NCBI RefSeq assembly: GCF_003265345.1
Contig: NZ_QFWW01000026.1
Span: 310,001 to 374,000, forward strand
Direction of reading: 5' to 3'
Origin: Lentzea terrae
Lineage (GTDB): Bacteria; Actinomycetota; Actinomycetes; Mycobacteriales; Pseudonocardiaceae
Length of the DNA stretch: 64,000 nt
Part shown: piece after piece, positions 8,258-16,863 of the stretch
Layout of the letters: every line of letters begins with the position of its first letter
How positions within the stretch are numbered: position 1 is the stretch's first letter
Made by a program: the position numbers and the translations under genes
The notes under the pieces: generated by a model
Databases searched by the model: none
Seen by the model: only the letters and a program-made list of their open reading frames with translations
Told to the model about the DNA's origin: nothing

Positions 8258-9657
8258 AGGTTTCCTCGCAGTTCTCGGACGGCTTCGCGGTTGAGCGGCA
8301 GCGCCACGGCCGCGTACACGCCGAGCAGCACCAGGCCCGCGAGCAGTGCGCCGGCGATTCCCTTGGTGGTCGGCAGGATTCGGGCGATGACGAGACAGGC
8401 GGTTGCGGCCGCGAGCAACCCGGCGATCGTGCGGGCCAGTTCGCGCGGCGGGAACGCGAGTCCGTGCCGCACCAGCACCCACCACGTCACCGGCACGAGC
8501 AGCCAGACGATGACGGCTTGCGCGACCGCAACGGCCAGTACTCCGTGCGGCGTGGTCAGGGCCAGCGCACCCAGCAACGTGACGAGGTGTGTCACCTCGA
8601 GTGCCAGGTACCAGCGCGCGTGGCCGGCCGCCCGGACGACCTGGTACCACGTGTGCAGCAGACCGAGCGCGAATCCGTAGGCGCACAACGCGACCAGCAC
8701 GGGTGCCGCGGGCGCCCAGCGGTCGCCGAAGAGCACCACCTGGTCCGCGAGTAGCCCGGTGACGACGTACAGACCGCCGGTGATCATCAGTGTGGCCTTG
8801 GTGAACCGCAGCACGGCGCCGTCGACCGTCCGTCCACTTCGGACCAGCTCGGCGCAGACCGGGAACATCACGCCGCCCAGCACGACGGCCACGAGGATGT
8901 ACGGCATCCAGGCGATCCGGAACGCGAGCGAGTAGACGCCGACCGCGGACGGCCCGAGCACGTGCCCGATCGCGAGGTAGTCGGCGTTGACCAGCAGGGT
9001 GGCGACGACGGCGCCGGGCCCGACGACGGCCGTCCACCGCAGGGCTTCGTTCGCGGCGTTGCAGTCCCAGCGTGGACGTACTCGGGCGCCCGCGACCACT
9101 GCCAGCACCGGCTGAGCGACGGCCGTGCACAGCAGTCCGACCGCCATCGCCAGTGGGCCGTGCCCGAGTGCTGCCAGGGCGATCGTGGCCGCCGAACCCA
9201 GGATCATCCCGCCCGCGTCCGGCAGCATGCGCTTCTTGAAGTCCAGATCGCGGTGCATCATCGCCATCTGCACGCCGCCGATCGCGGTGAACGGCAGGCT
9301 GAGCGCCGCGATCCGGATGAGGTCGGGCGGCGCGCCGAAGGTGGCAAGCGGCTCCGCGGTGAGCAGGAGAAGTGCGGCCAGTGCGGTGCTGACGCCGATG
9401 CTCAACGTCAGCACGGTGCCGGCGAGTTGGTGCGGATCGCGGTTCGTCCGGCTGATCACGTCGTAGACGCCGGCGGACTGCACGACCTGGCCGATGTTGA
9501 CCAGTGCCACCACGAGCGTCACCGCGCCGAGCCCGTCCTCGGTGAGCAGCGCCGCGAGCACCAGCGTGACCGCGACCTGGCAGCCCTTGCTGACCACGTT
9601 GACGGCGAAGAGCCACAACGATCCCCGGACCGCCCGCGTGCCGACCTGGCTCGTCAC
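8254..9657 (-). CDS. Wzx-type polysaccharide flippase (MOP superfamily)
   Basis: 467-aa polytopic membrane protein of the oligosaccharide flippase / PST family, predicted to flip undecaprenyl-linked repeat units to the outer face. It opens with a short cytoplasmic stretch, then GSLWLFAVNVVSKGCQVAVT, and has about 12-14 hydrophobic segments with the family's EDGLGAVTLVVALVNIGQVV and amphipathic loop pattern. The start is GTG at 9657, overlapping the GT87 stop in GTGA. The upstream open frame to 9858 lacks family similarity and was rejected. It sits between the GT87 gene and two GT4 genes, the expected context for a Wzx/Wzy pathway. Confidence 0.88.
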   Translation of the reverse strand: MTSQVGTRAVRGSLWLFAVNVVSKGCQVAVTLVLAALLTEDGLGAVTLVVALVNIGQVVQSAGVYDVISRTNRDPHQLAGTVLTLSIGVSTALAALLLLTAEPLATFGAPPDLIRIAALSLPFTAIGGVQMAMMHRDLDFKKRMLPDAGGMILGSAATIALAALGHGPLAMAVGLLCTAVAQPVLAVVAGARVRPRWDCNAANEALRWTAVVGPGAVVATLLVNADYLAIGHVLGPSAVGVYSLAFRIAWMPYILVAVVLGGVMFPVCAELVRSGRTVDGAVLRFTKATLMITGGLYVVTGLLADQVVLFGDRWAPAAPVLVALCAYGFALGLLHTWYQVVRAAGHARWYLALEVTHLVTLLGALALTTPHGVLAVAVAQAVIVWLLVPVTWWVLVRHGLAFPPRELARTIAGLLAAATACLVIARILPTTKGIAGALLAGLVLLGVYAAVALPLNREAVRELRGNL

Positions 9658-10889
9658 GCGCGTTTCCTGGCCGCGACGACGACCAGCAGCGCCCAGGCCG
9701 CGACGATCGCCACCCCGTCCACCGTGACGTCGACCCGGCTGCCGAACAACCCGACGACCGCGCTGTTGACGAAGTACAGGTGCACGAACGGAACCGCGAG
9801 CGCTGCGACCGCGAGCCCGGTGATCCGCCAGTCCTGCTCTTTCCTGCGCCGCCAGCACACCACCGCAACCGCCGCCATGGCCGGCACGGCGATCAACACG
9901 TCACCGGGCTGGTGCACCAGCGCCACGACCGCGCCGGCACCCGTGAGCAGATCCGCCACCGAACGGCTGTCCTCGTCACCCCGGTCGAGCTTCCGCGCGA
10001 GGAGCGCGGTGGCTGCGAGCACCCCGACGAGCGCTATCAGCTCGGCCGCCGGTGGCAACCAGCCCGTCACGCGGAAGAACACCGCCGGGAGGTCCACCCG
10101 TTGTGACGTAAAGGAATCGACCGCGCCGTACGTCGTCTGGCTGGCGTGCGCGAGGTTCGCATCGATCACGTCGAGGAACGCCCCGACGCCACCGCTCCGG
10201 TAAACCAGCAGCCCCACCACGGGCAAACTCGCGAGCGCCGCGATGGCCGTGCCGCCGAGCGAGACGCGCCGCGACCCGCGAGCGAACAGCAACACCGCCA
10301 GCGGCAGCCCGAACTGCGGCTTCAGCCACGCCACCGCCAGCCCGAGCGCAGCCACCCGCGGATGACTGGACCCCAGCAACGCCGCCGCCGCGCCGACCGC
10401 GATCAACGGGTTGACCTGCCCCACGTACAGCTGCGCCTTGCCCACCTGGCTCGTGACCAGCAGCGCCGCGATCGCCACGGTGCCGAGCACGAGCGGGAGC
10501 TTCGCCTGCCGGGCCGCCAGCAGTCCGAGAACCGCCAGGAGGACGAGGGACGCCAGGGTGAACGCGATCGCGCCGATCCGGTAGTCGGGCAGCGCGAACG
10601 GCAGGTGCAGCACGAGGTGGTACGGCTGGTAGAGGTTGAAGTTCTGGCGCACCGGCCAGTGCTCGAACATCGCCGCCGGGTCGTACGGGTTGCCGCCCGC
10701 CAGGAACTCGCGGATGGGGAAGTACGTGGCGTCGCGGAAGTCCTGGAGGCGTTCCTCGGCCAGGTTGGCCTCGGTCGGGGTGGGGGCTTCCCAGGACGGA
10801 CGCAGGGCCCGGGCCGCGCTCAGTGCACCGATGGCAGCGATGGCGACGGTGATGAGGGTGCGGGTGTGGGACTTCGTTGTGGTGATCAC
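9654..10889 (-). CDS. GT87 (DUF2029) polyprenol-linked glycosyltransferase
   Basis: 411-aa integral membrane protein of the GT87/DUF2029 family, GT-C fold, which uses polyprenyl-phosphate sugars on the outer face of the membrane. Features include an early acidic loop (LQDFRDATYFPIREFLAGGN with the family's NPYDP motif), then YQPYHLVLHLPFALPDY and about ten hydrophobic helices, including the AVAWLKPQFGLPLAVLLF segment typical of the family. The GTG start at 10889 overlaps the stop of the 50-residue gene (GTGA). The mannosyltransferases known in this family act on arabinogalactan or phosphatidylinositol mannosides; the substrate here is unknown. Confidence 0.85.
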   Translation of the reverse strand: MITTTKSHTRTLITVAIAAIGALSAARALRPSWEAPTPTEANLAEERLQDFRDATYFPIREFLAGGNPYDPAAMFEHWPVRQNFNLYQPYHLVLHLPFALPDYRIGAIAFTLASLVLLAVLGLLAARQAKLPLVLGTVAIAALLVTSQVGKAQLYVGQVNPLIAVGAAAALLGSSHPRVAALGLAVAWLKPQFGLPLAVLLFARGSRRVSLGGTAIAALASLPVVGLLVYRSGGVGAFLDVIDANLAHASQTTYGAVDSFTSQRVDLPAVFFRVTGWLPPAAELIALVGVLAATALLARKLDRGDEDSRSVADLLTGAGAVVALVHQPGDVLIAVPAMAAVAVVCWRRRKEQDWRITGLAVAALAVPFVHLYFVNSAVVGLFGSRVDVTVDGVAIVAAWALLVVVAARKRA

Positions 10890-11038
10890 GCGAGCACCTC
10901 CGCCACCAGGGAAGGCGGAACCGCCAGCGTGTGGGCGCGGCTCTCGTCCGTGACCGGTCCCACGAAGAGCGTGGGCGGGACTGCAGCGATGTCCTCGAAG
11001 TCCTCGTCTTCGGGCTCGGTGTGCGGCACGGCGATCAC
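10886..11038 (-). CDS. 50-residue protein embedded in the glycan operon, function unknown
   Basis: A 50-codon gene supported by context more than by similarity. GTG at 11038 overlaps the stop of the Wzz-like gene and its own stop overlaps the GT87 start, both as GTGA, the same coupling used along the operon. It fills the only otherwise unexplained gap. The product begins VIAVPHTEPEDED, is acidic in the first third, and contains two similar short segments, AAVPPTLFVGP and LAVPPSLVAEV, about 20 residues apart. There is no signal peptide or membrane helix. I do not recognise it. It could be a small partner of the Wzz-like protein or of the GT87 enzyme, or a remnant; a non-coding spacer would be unlikely to keep both overlaps. 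Confidence 0.62.
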   Translation of the reverse strand: MIAVPHTEPEDEDFEDIAAVPPTLFVGPVTDESRAHTLAVPPSLVAEVLA

Positions 11039-11898
11039 GTCAGCACCACCGCCACCAACACCGAAGAAGCCGGCAACACCGCGAGCGCCGCAGCCAGATC
11101 GCCCGGCTCGCTCTCCCCGTCCGCCACCGCGATCACCGCCGTGCCCTCGGCAGGCTCGTCCGCCTTGTCCGGCAAGGCAGCCGCCAGCGACTCCGCCTGC
11201 GCGGTCAGCCCGTGATCCGCCGGAATCACCCGCACCGGCCGCGCCGCCGCCACGCACAGCGCGGTCAGCCGGTCGAGCATGCCGGGGTCGTCCTCGCGCA
11301 CCAGCGCCACCGGATGCCGCACCCCGGCCGCGGAAACAGCGGCCCGCACAGCAGCCTCGCCCGTGCGAGGCCGACGCAGTGTTCGAAAGGCAGCCGTCGC
11401 GATACCTGCTGCCAACGCCGCCGCCAACGCCAGGCCCACCGCGAGCTTCCAGTCCGGCGCCACCCGTGTGGTGTCCGGGCGTTCGTCGAGCACCCGCAAC
11501 CGGCCGGCGGGCGCGAGGAAGTTCGCCTCGGCCACGGACTTGGCAAGCGCCATCACCGCAGCGGACGCCTGCGAGGCCGAACCCGCGCGCACCGAGAGGC
11601 GGGCGAGACCCGACGCCGGCACCAGTTCCACACCGACGACGAGATCGCGCGGGGCGACGGAAGCCGCGCGGGCGGCGGCCTCCAGCACGGTCGGGCTGTG
11701 CACCAGCTGGACGATCGCGGGCATCGCCAGAGAGGCGACCTCGCCGTACTGGGCAGCCGAGTCGGTCTGGGTCGCGGGTACGGCGAGCAGGGCGACCCGG
11801 CTCTCGTACTGCTCGCCGCGCAGTGACGTCACCGCCAGCACGAGCACCGCGACGATCAACGCCACCGCCGTCGCTTCCAGCAGCGTGCGCTTGTTCAC
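11035..11898 (-). CDS. Wzz/YveK-like polysaccharide chain-length or export protein
   Basis: 287-aa protein with an N-terminal membrane helix (LEATAVALIVAVLVLAVTSL, about residues 7-26) and an extracytoplasmic region. A second helix, WKLAVGLALAAALAAGIATA, lies at about residue 160, and a cytoplasmic domain of about 100 residues follows. This is the Wzz/capsular-polysaccharide co-polymerase topology, although the cytoplasmic part lacks an obvious Walker tyrosine-kinase motif. The start is GTG at 11898, overlapping the GT4 stop as GTGA; the frame further upstream was rejected. It probably sets chain length or couples polymerisation with export. Confidence 0.68.
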   Translation of the reverse strand: MNKRTLLEATAVALIVAVLVLAVTSLRGEQYESRVALLAVPATQTDSAAQYGEVASLAMPAIVQLVHSPTVLEAAARAASVAPRDLVVGVELVPASGLARLSVRAGSASQASAAVMALAKSVAEANFLAPAGRLRVLDERPDTTRVAPDWKLAVGLALAAALAAGIATAAFRTLRRPRTGEAAVRAAVSAAGVRHPVALVREDDPGMLDRLTALCVAAARPVRVIPADHGLTAQAESLAAALPDKADEPAEGTAVIAVADGESEPGDLAAALAVLPASSVLVAVVLT

Positions 11899-12950
11899 CG
11901 TTGTTCTCCCACAATGGTTCGGAGCAGTTCGTCGTAGGACTTCATGAACGTGTGCGGGTCGTGGTCGCGCTCGACGGAGGCACGGCCAGCCTCGCCGGCC
12001 GCAGCACACGCCCGTGCGTCGAACAGGAACGACGCCAGCGCGGCCGCGGTCGCGGCAGGGGAACGGCGGGGGACGAGCACGCCGCCGCCACCGGACAACG
12101 CTTCGCGCACACCGTCCACATCGGACGCGACGACCGGGCGGCCGGCGGCGAGCGACTCCAGGACCGCGATCGGCATGCCCTCCCAGTCGCTCGTCAGCAC
12201 GGTGACGTCGCAGGCTTCCAGCAGATCGGGGACGTCACATCGGGTGCCGAGGAAGCGCACCCGGTCCGCCACGCCGAGCTCCTCAGCACGGTGTTCCAGG
12301 TCCGCGCGGAGGCTGCCGTCGCCGGCCAGCAGCAACACCGCGCCCGCGACCAGGCCCCACGCTTCGAGCAGCACGTCGTGCCGCTTCTGCGGTTCCAGGC
12401 GGGCCGGGCAAAGCGCCACCGGTACGTCGGCGCCGATGCCGAGCACACCGCGGACCGCTGCTCGAGGCACGCGCGGAGGCTCTGCGAACACCGCGTTCGG
12501 GATCACCTCGACGGGCAGGCCGCGCAACCGGGATGCGCTCGCCTCGGAGACCGCCACCACCGCACGCGACGACCACCGCAGAATCCGCGCGGCACCACCC
12601 AGGTCCGCCGCAGCCACGCCGTGGAACACGGTCACGACCGGCACCCCGCGGGCGGCAAGCCGGGACACGAGGCTCGCGGACACGTTGTGCGCCACCACGA
12701 CATCCGGCGCGAACGCACGGGCCGCCGAACGCACAGCGGAAACAGCCCGCAGCACACCAAGAGCCCGGCGCCGCGGCACCGGCACGTCGAACGTCGAGAA
12801 GCCCTGTGCTCGCAACGCCTCGGCCCGGTGTCCGCCGCCGCTCGCGACGCCCGACTCCCAGCCGAACGAACCGCCGGCCCGCACCATGCCCGCGACGACG
12901 GCCTCGGCTCCTCCGGCGCCCATCTCACTGATGACGTGCAAGACACGCAT
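11895..12950 (-). CDS. Glycosyltransferase family 4
   Basis: Third GT4 enzyme, 351 aa. The N-terminus MRVLHVISEMGAGGAE is typical of the family. The donor domain shows ALCPARLEPQKRHDVLLEAW, LLAGDGSLR, FLGTRCDVPDLL and a SDWEGMPIAVLESLAAGRPV segment carrying the EX7E glutamates. I chose ATG at 12950 with GGAG about 10 nt upstream; a GTG six codons earlier (12968) is possible. It overlaps the end of the ligase gene by 26 bp, so it is cotranscribed. Confidence 0.9.
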   Translation of the reverse strand: MRVLHVISEMGAGGAEAVVAGMVRAGGSFGWESGVASGGGHRAEALRAQGFSTFDVPVPRRRALGVLRAVSAVRSAARAFAPDVVVAHNVSASLVSRLAARGVPVVTVFHGVAAADLGGAARILRWSSRAVVAVSEASASRLRGLPVEVIPNAVFAEPPRVPRAAVRGVLGIGADVPVALCPARLEPQKRHDVLLEAWGLVAGAVLLLAGDGSLRADLEHRAEELGVADRVRFLGTRCDVPDLLEACDVTVLTSDWEGMPIAVLESLAAGRPVVASDVDGVREALSGGGGVLVPRRSPAATAAALASFLFDARACAAAGEAGRASVERDHDPHTFMKSYDELLRTIVGEQR

Positions 12951-14091
12951 CGCGCTCACTCTCCTCACGGCGCACGTCGGCCGCGATCGCCACCGCGACC
13001 AGCGACCAGATCGGCAGGTAGTACTGCTCGGACAGGAAGGTCGATGCGACCAGTGCGGCGATCAGCGAAGCCTGGACCGCGAGCATCGGGCGCAGGTTCC
13101 AGCTGACCCGCAGCACGCGTTCCGTTGCCACGAACGCCATCGCGATCGCCCCGAGGAAACAGGCGAGCCCCGGCAGGCCCAACTCCGCGCCGATCTCCAG
13201 GTAGATGTTGTGCGCCACCGGCGACTGCTCGTCGATCTCGGCGTTGCGCGACGCCGCCGGATAGGAGCTGCGGAACCCGCCGGGGCCGACGCCGAGCACG
13301 GGGTTGTCCGCCAGCATGCGGGCGGCGGCCTGCCAGCGCAGTTCACGAGTGTCCACATTGGTCGCGGCGATGTACGTCTTCTCCGCGAGCGCCCGCTCCA
13401 GCACCGGACCCGCGAACACCACGGCGCCCAGCCCGATGACCGCGATCCCGCTCACCATCACGGCCACCGCGCGCATCCCCACCCCGCGCCGCGCCACGAG
13501 CCACAAAGCAGCAGCAGCCAGCGCGAGACCGCCACCGCGCGAGAACGTCGCCGCCGCACCAGCGACGAGCACCGCACCGACCGGCAGCAGGTATTTCCTG
13601 CCAGGCAGGGCGATCAGCAACGGCAGCGCCGCCACGAGGAAGAAAGCGAGGTCGTTCGGGTCCTCCAACGGACCGGTCGCGCGCGGCGCACCCTCGAAGA
13701 CCAGGCTGTACAACGCACCGACCGCCGCGAGCACCGCGCCGCCGACCGCCGCCGCCAGCACGTCCCGCACCGGCACCTCCCGCGCCACCACGTCGACCAG
13801 CACGGCGGTGATCAGCAGGAACGGTAGGAACCGCTGCGTGTAGTCCAGCGTGAACGGGTCACCCGCATGCACGGCCGACGACACCAGCAGCACCACGGCG
13901 AAGACGGCCAGCAGTGCGTGCAGCGGATGTGGTGCGGGCCAACGCCGTTCCCGCACGCGTTGCACGAGCCACGACACGATCAGCAGCCCCGGCGCCGCCT
14001 TGGCGAGGTGCGGGTGCACTTCCTGCAGATAGCCCTCCAACGGAGCCAGCAGGACCGTCGCGCACGCGAGCACCCGCAGCAGCAACCTCAT
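12925..14091 (-). CDS. O-antigen ligase / Wzy-type polymerase family membrane protein
   Basis: 388-aa polytopic protein with about ten hydrophobic segments and the large extracytoplasmic loop typical of Wzy_C/O-antigen ligases. That loop carries RWQAAARMLADNPVLGVGPG, FRSSYP and the conserved histidine in VAHNIYLEIGAELGLPGL. It either polymerises repeat units or ligates the glycan outside the membrane. ATG at 14091 overlaps the deacetylase stop as ATGA; the frame runs on to 14328 without support. It lies between the deacetylase and a GT4 gene. Confidence 0.87.
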   Translation of the reverse strand: MRLLLRVLACATVLLAPLEGYLQEVHPHLAKAAPGLLIVSWLVQRVRERRWPAPHPLHALLAVFAVVLLVSSAVHAGDPFTLDYTQRFLPFLLITAVLVDVVAREVPVRDVLAAAVGGAVLAAVGALYSLVFEGAPRATGPLEDPNDLAFFLVAALPLLIALPGRKYLLPVGAVLVAGAAATFSRGGGLALAAAALWLVARRGVGMRAVAVMVSGIAVIGLGAVVFAGPVLERALAEKTYIAATNVDTRELRWQAAARMLADNPVLGVGPGGFRSSYPAASRNAEIDEQSPVAHNIYLEIGAELGLPGLACFLGAIAMAFVATERVLRVSWNLRPMLAVQASLIAALVASTFLSEQYYLPIWSLVAVAIAADVRREESERDACLARHQ

Positions 14092-15023
14092 CCGCACAGC
14101 TCCGTCCGGCGTTCCCGGAGCAGCTCCGACAGCCGGTCGACGTGCGCACCGGTGCCGACGACGTCGAAATGCCGCCGCAGCAACGACAACACCCAGGCGA
14201 GCAGCGCGACCTTCTCCGCGCCCGGCACCGCCATGCCGGGGAAGAACTCCATCCCCGGCGCCTCGGCACCGCTCAGCACGTCGGTCGGGTGCAGCAGCAA
14301 TGACGGCGCGGTGCCGGTCAGCAGGCACAACCGGAGCGCGGCGCGGAAGTACGAGCGCGCCAGCCGCGGCGAGATCTGGTGCAGCTGCAACAGGTACGCG
14401 CCGTGGATCGGGACGCGCAGCAACGGCATGGTGGTCACCGGCAGCTCGACCAGACCGGTGCCGTGCCAGCGGAACGGGGTGTTCGGCGCGAACACCTTGC
14501 CGAAGCCGCCGAACAGGTCCTCGGCAGCACCGTCAGGCGCAGTCCGGTTGTGGTACGCCCGAGCCAGCGGACCGATCCAGGTGGGCAACGTGCTCGCGTC
14601 GTACCGGTAGCCGCGCGCGGCGAGGATCTCCAGCAGGTCAGGGGTGACGCTGTACCCAGGACCGCGGAACCCCACCGGACGAGGCGCGCCGGCAGCAACC
14701 AGAGCGTCCTCGGCCCGGACGAGCTCGGCCTCCAGTTCGGGCTGGGAGTACCGGTGCAGCCAGGGCTCGTGCCCCCACGAGTGGTTCGCCACCTCGTGCC
14801 CGGCCGCCACGATGTCGCGCACGGCCTGCGCTCCGTCGTCCCGTTCGGCGTCCGCCCCGACGACGAAAACCGTGGTGGTGAGCCGATGTTCACCGAAGAC
14901 GTCCAGCAGCCGAGGCACGGCCGTGGCCAGGAAGCTCGGTCTGCGCTCCCAGTCCGGGTCGCCGTGGGTCTTCAGATACGCCCACAGGTTGTCCAGGTCC
15001 AGCGAGACGCTCGCGGTCCTCAC
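14088..15023 (-). CDS. Polysaccharide deacetylase (NodB-like, WalW/DUF3473-like architecture)
   Basis: 311-aa NodB-fold protein. It begins VRTASVSLDLDNLWAYLKTH, where the SLDLDN aspartates stand in the position of the usual TFDDG metal-binding motif. It then shows TTTVFVVGADAE, GHEVANHSWGHE (the H-x3-H metal ligands), VGFRGPGYS and LLLHPTD. No signal peptide is seen, so it may act on lipid-linked precursors. The start is GTG at 15023, overlapping the upstream gene's stop (GTGA). It probably removes acyl groups from an N-acetyl sugar of the locus polysaccharide. Confidence 0.82.
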   Translation of the reverse strand: MRTASVSLDLDNLWAYLKTHGDPDWERRPSFLATAVPRLLDVFGEHRLTTTVFVVGADAERDDGAQAVRDIVAAGHEVANHSWGHEPWLHRYSQPELEAELVRAEDALVAAGAPRPVGFRGPGYSVTPDLLEILAARGYRYDASTLPTWIGPLARAYHNRTAPDGAAEDLFGGFGKVFAPNTPFRWHGTGLVELPVTTMPLLRVPIHGAYLLQLHQISPRLARSYFRAALRLCLLTGTAPSLLLHPTDVLSGAEAPGMEFFPGMAVPGAEKVALLAWVLSLLRRHFDVVGTGAHVDRLSELLRERRTELCG

Positions 15024-15844
15024 GTGGCCACCTCGGCCTTGCTGTGGTGCGGAAAGCCCAGTGCCAGCACGCCGGCCACGACGAGCGTCATCCCGAACCC
15101 GACGGCCCACTCCCAGCCCGGCGTGATGCGGTCGCCCAGCATCCCGATGCCGATCACGGAGGTGAGCACCACGGTGATCGCGTCCATCGCCGCCACCGAC
15201 GACGTGGCCGTGCCGCGCTGCAACGACACCGCGAGGCAGGACTGCCCGACCAGCGCCGCCACGACCATCAGCCACGTCAACGGGTTCAGCAGCATGCCGA
15301 ACAACGACTCGTCCGCGACCGACCGGCCGATGATCGCCACCACCGCGAACGCCACTCCGGCGAGCACCGAGGTGACCACGGTGTTCGTGCCCTGCGCCGC
15401 GCGCGAGCAGAACACGATCACGGGCAGCGGCAGCCCCAGGAAGATCAACCCCGGCACCGTCGGGATGTCCTTCGCCACCGAGGACTCGGACGCGGTGACC
15501 AGCAGGATGAGCCCCGTCGCCATCATCACCAGCACCGCGATCTCCAACGGCCGCACGCGCCAGTTCAGCACCAGCAGCCCGAACGCGGTCGCGAGTCCGA
15601 CGGCGCACGAAGAACCCGCCTGCACCAGGTAGAGCGGCAGCTCGGCGCGGGCGAGAAAAGCGAACCCGAAACCACCCACCTGGCCCGCGAAACCGAGCAG
15701 GTAAAGGCGGTCCTTCGCCAGTCGAGCCAGCAGCCCCAGTCCGGTTCCCGGCCTGCGGTCCGCTCGTTGCGCGGCCACGGTCTGGGCGACGATGCCCAGG
15801 CCGTAGAGCGTGGTGGAGACAACGAGCTCAAGGTATCCGGACAC
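15020..15844 (-). CDS. DMT/EamA-like multi-spanning membrane protein, first gene of the glycan operon
   Basis: 274-aa integral membrane protein with about nine or ten hydrophobic helices of the small-multidrug/DMT superfamily type, beginning SGYLELVVSTTLYGLGIVAQ. Its two halves are weakly similar in layout, as in EamA proteins. The GTG start at 15844 has a strong GAGGAGG seven bases upstream. As operon leader it may move a lipid carrier or glycan precursor, but no substrate can be assigned. A long AT-rich leader lies upstream and the downstream deacetylase overlaps by 4 nt. Confidence 0.72.
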   Translation of the reverse strand: MSGYLELVVSTTLYGLGIVAQTVAAQRADRRPGTGLGLLARLAKDRLYLLGFAGQVGGFGFAFLARAELPLYLVQAGSSCAVGLATAFGLLVLNWRVRPLEIAVLVMMATGLILLVTASESSVAKDIPTVPGLIFLGLPLPVIVFCSRAAQGTNTVVTSVLAGVAFAVVAIIGRSVADESLFGMLLNPLTWLMVVAALVGQSCLAVSLQRGTATSSVAAMDAITVVLTSVIGIGMLGDRITPGWEWAVGFGMTLVVAGVLALGFPHHSKAEVAT

Positions 15845-15987
15845 GGCAGAACCTCCTCGTCAAGGCTCCGAAGAATACGGAGCCGAGAGGACGTTCCCCA
15901 TTAGAGGGATATCAACAACTCAATGCGATAATTGCGGCAGAACAATAAACACGAACGAGTGAGAAACGTACTCGAAAGGGTAGTTGA
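15845..15987 (-). promoter_or_regulatory. AT-rich promoter/leader of the glycan operon with a hairpin before the first gene
   Basis: The 143 bp upstream of the ten-gene operon are markedly richer in A/T than either flank (for example GATAATTGCGGCAGAACAATAAAC on the plus strand, split here by eye). On the minus strand several TATTGT/TTATCG-like -10 candidates occur. A perfect 7-bp stem, GGCTCCG (15864-15870) with CGGAGCC (15878-15884) and a 7-nt AT loop, lies just before the ribosome-binding site. It could be a leader hairpin or the tail end of a terminator. The region also separates the operon from pqqB. Confidence 0.45.
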
Positions 15988-16863
15988 TCAGAGCTCGATG
16001 ACGGTTCCGTCCAGCGGCACCTCGACGCCGGCCTCCCGCAGCTTCGCGGCCTCGGGCGACTCCGGGTCGAGCACCGCGTTGGTGTTGTTGAGGTGCGTGT
16101 AGATCCGCCGCACGGCTGGAAACCGGCGCAGTTCCGGCAGGCTCGACGTGATCGGCAGGTGCCCCATCGCGGCCTGGCCGGACGAGCTGCCGGTCGCCGA
16201 CCCCATCTCCGACGCCGCGTAGAAGGTGCCGTCGAGCAGCAGGCAGTCGGCCTCGGCCACCACGTCGTCGAATCCCTCCGGCCACGACGCCAGGCAAGGC
16301 GCATATACCAGCACACCGCCCGAAACAGGGTCCTGAAAACGATATGCGACCACCCAGGGGCCATCCACAGTGGACGAACGCGCGTACTTCGGCCGCTTGC
16401 CGCTGATCGGGATCGCGGTCACCTGCAGCCCACCGAGGTCGAACGACTCCGAGACTTCGCGCCACGCCAGCGGTGCATAGCCGTCGATCACGGTGCGCAG
16501 GTCGAACTGGTCCCGCAACGCGTGCAGCACTGCTCCCGGCGCCCACACCGTCAGCCCGGTCCCGCCGCGCAACGTCAGCAGCCCCAGCGTGTGGTCCAGC
16601 TCGGCGTCGGTGAACAGGGCACCGCGCAACGGGGTCTCGCGCGGCCCGGGACCGGGGTTCAGAAGAGCACAGGAAGCGATCTGGGTGCGGACGTCCGGAG
16701 ACGCGTTGACCAGCCACCAGTCCGTGCCGTTGCCGCTGATCGCCAGGCAGTCCTGGGAACGTGCCGGCAGCGAACCGGAACGAGCGCGCACGCACAAAGC
16801 GCACGCGCAGTTCCACTGCGGGAAGCCGCCACCGGCCGTGGTGCCGAGCAGAACCGCTTTCAA
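15988..16863 (-). CDS. pqqB: PqqB, PQQ biosynthesis metallo-beta-lactamase-fold protein
   Basis: 291-aa PqqB, a beta-lactamase-fold oxygenase of late PQQ synthesis. It begins MKAVLLGTTAGGGFPQWNC, the family signature, followed by CACALC, which resembles a zinc-binding cysteine set. It continues with FTDAELDHTLGLLTLR, where DAELDH replaces the canonical HxHxDH of the fold as is usual in PqqB. The C-terminal YTHLNNTNAVLDP is also diagnostic. The start is a rare TTG at 16863, chosen because it overlaps the PqqE stop as TTGA and gives the family N-terminus. It is the last gene of pqqA-C-D-E-B. Confidence 0.93.
   Translation of the reverse strand: MKAVLLGTTAGGGFPQWNCACALCVRARSGSLPARSQDCLAISGNGTDWWLVNASPDVRTQIASCALLNPGPGPRETPLRGALFTDAELDHTLGLLTLRGGTGLTVWAPGAVLHALRDQFDLRTVIDGYAPLAWREVSESFDLGGLQVTAIPISGKRPKYARSSTVDGPWVVAYRFQDPVSGGVLVYAPCLASWPEGFDDVVAEADCLLLDGTFYAASEMGSATGSSSGQAAMGHLPITSSLPELRRFPAVRRIYTHLNNTNAVLDPESPEAAKLREAGVEVPLDGTVIEL

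Noticed and set aside
7190..9868. 892-codon minus-strand frame reading through the flippase into a GT4 gene
   Set aside because: The flippase is encoded in another frame; only the last 355 codons of this frame have GT4 motifs.
10146..13106. A 986-codon plus-strand open frame
   Set aside because: It runs antisense to five minus-strand genes with clear families and overlapping starts; the product is low-complexity Arg/Pro-rich and typical of antisense frames in high-GC DNA.
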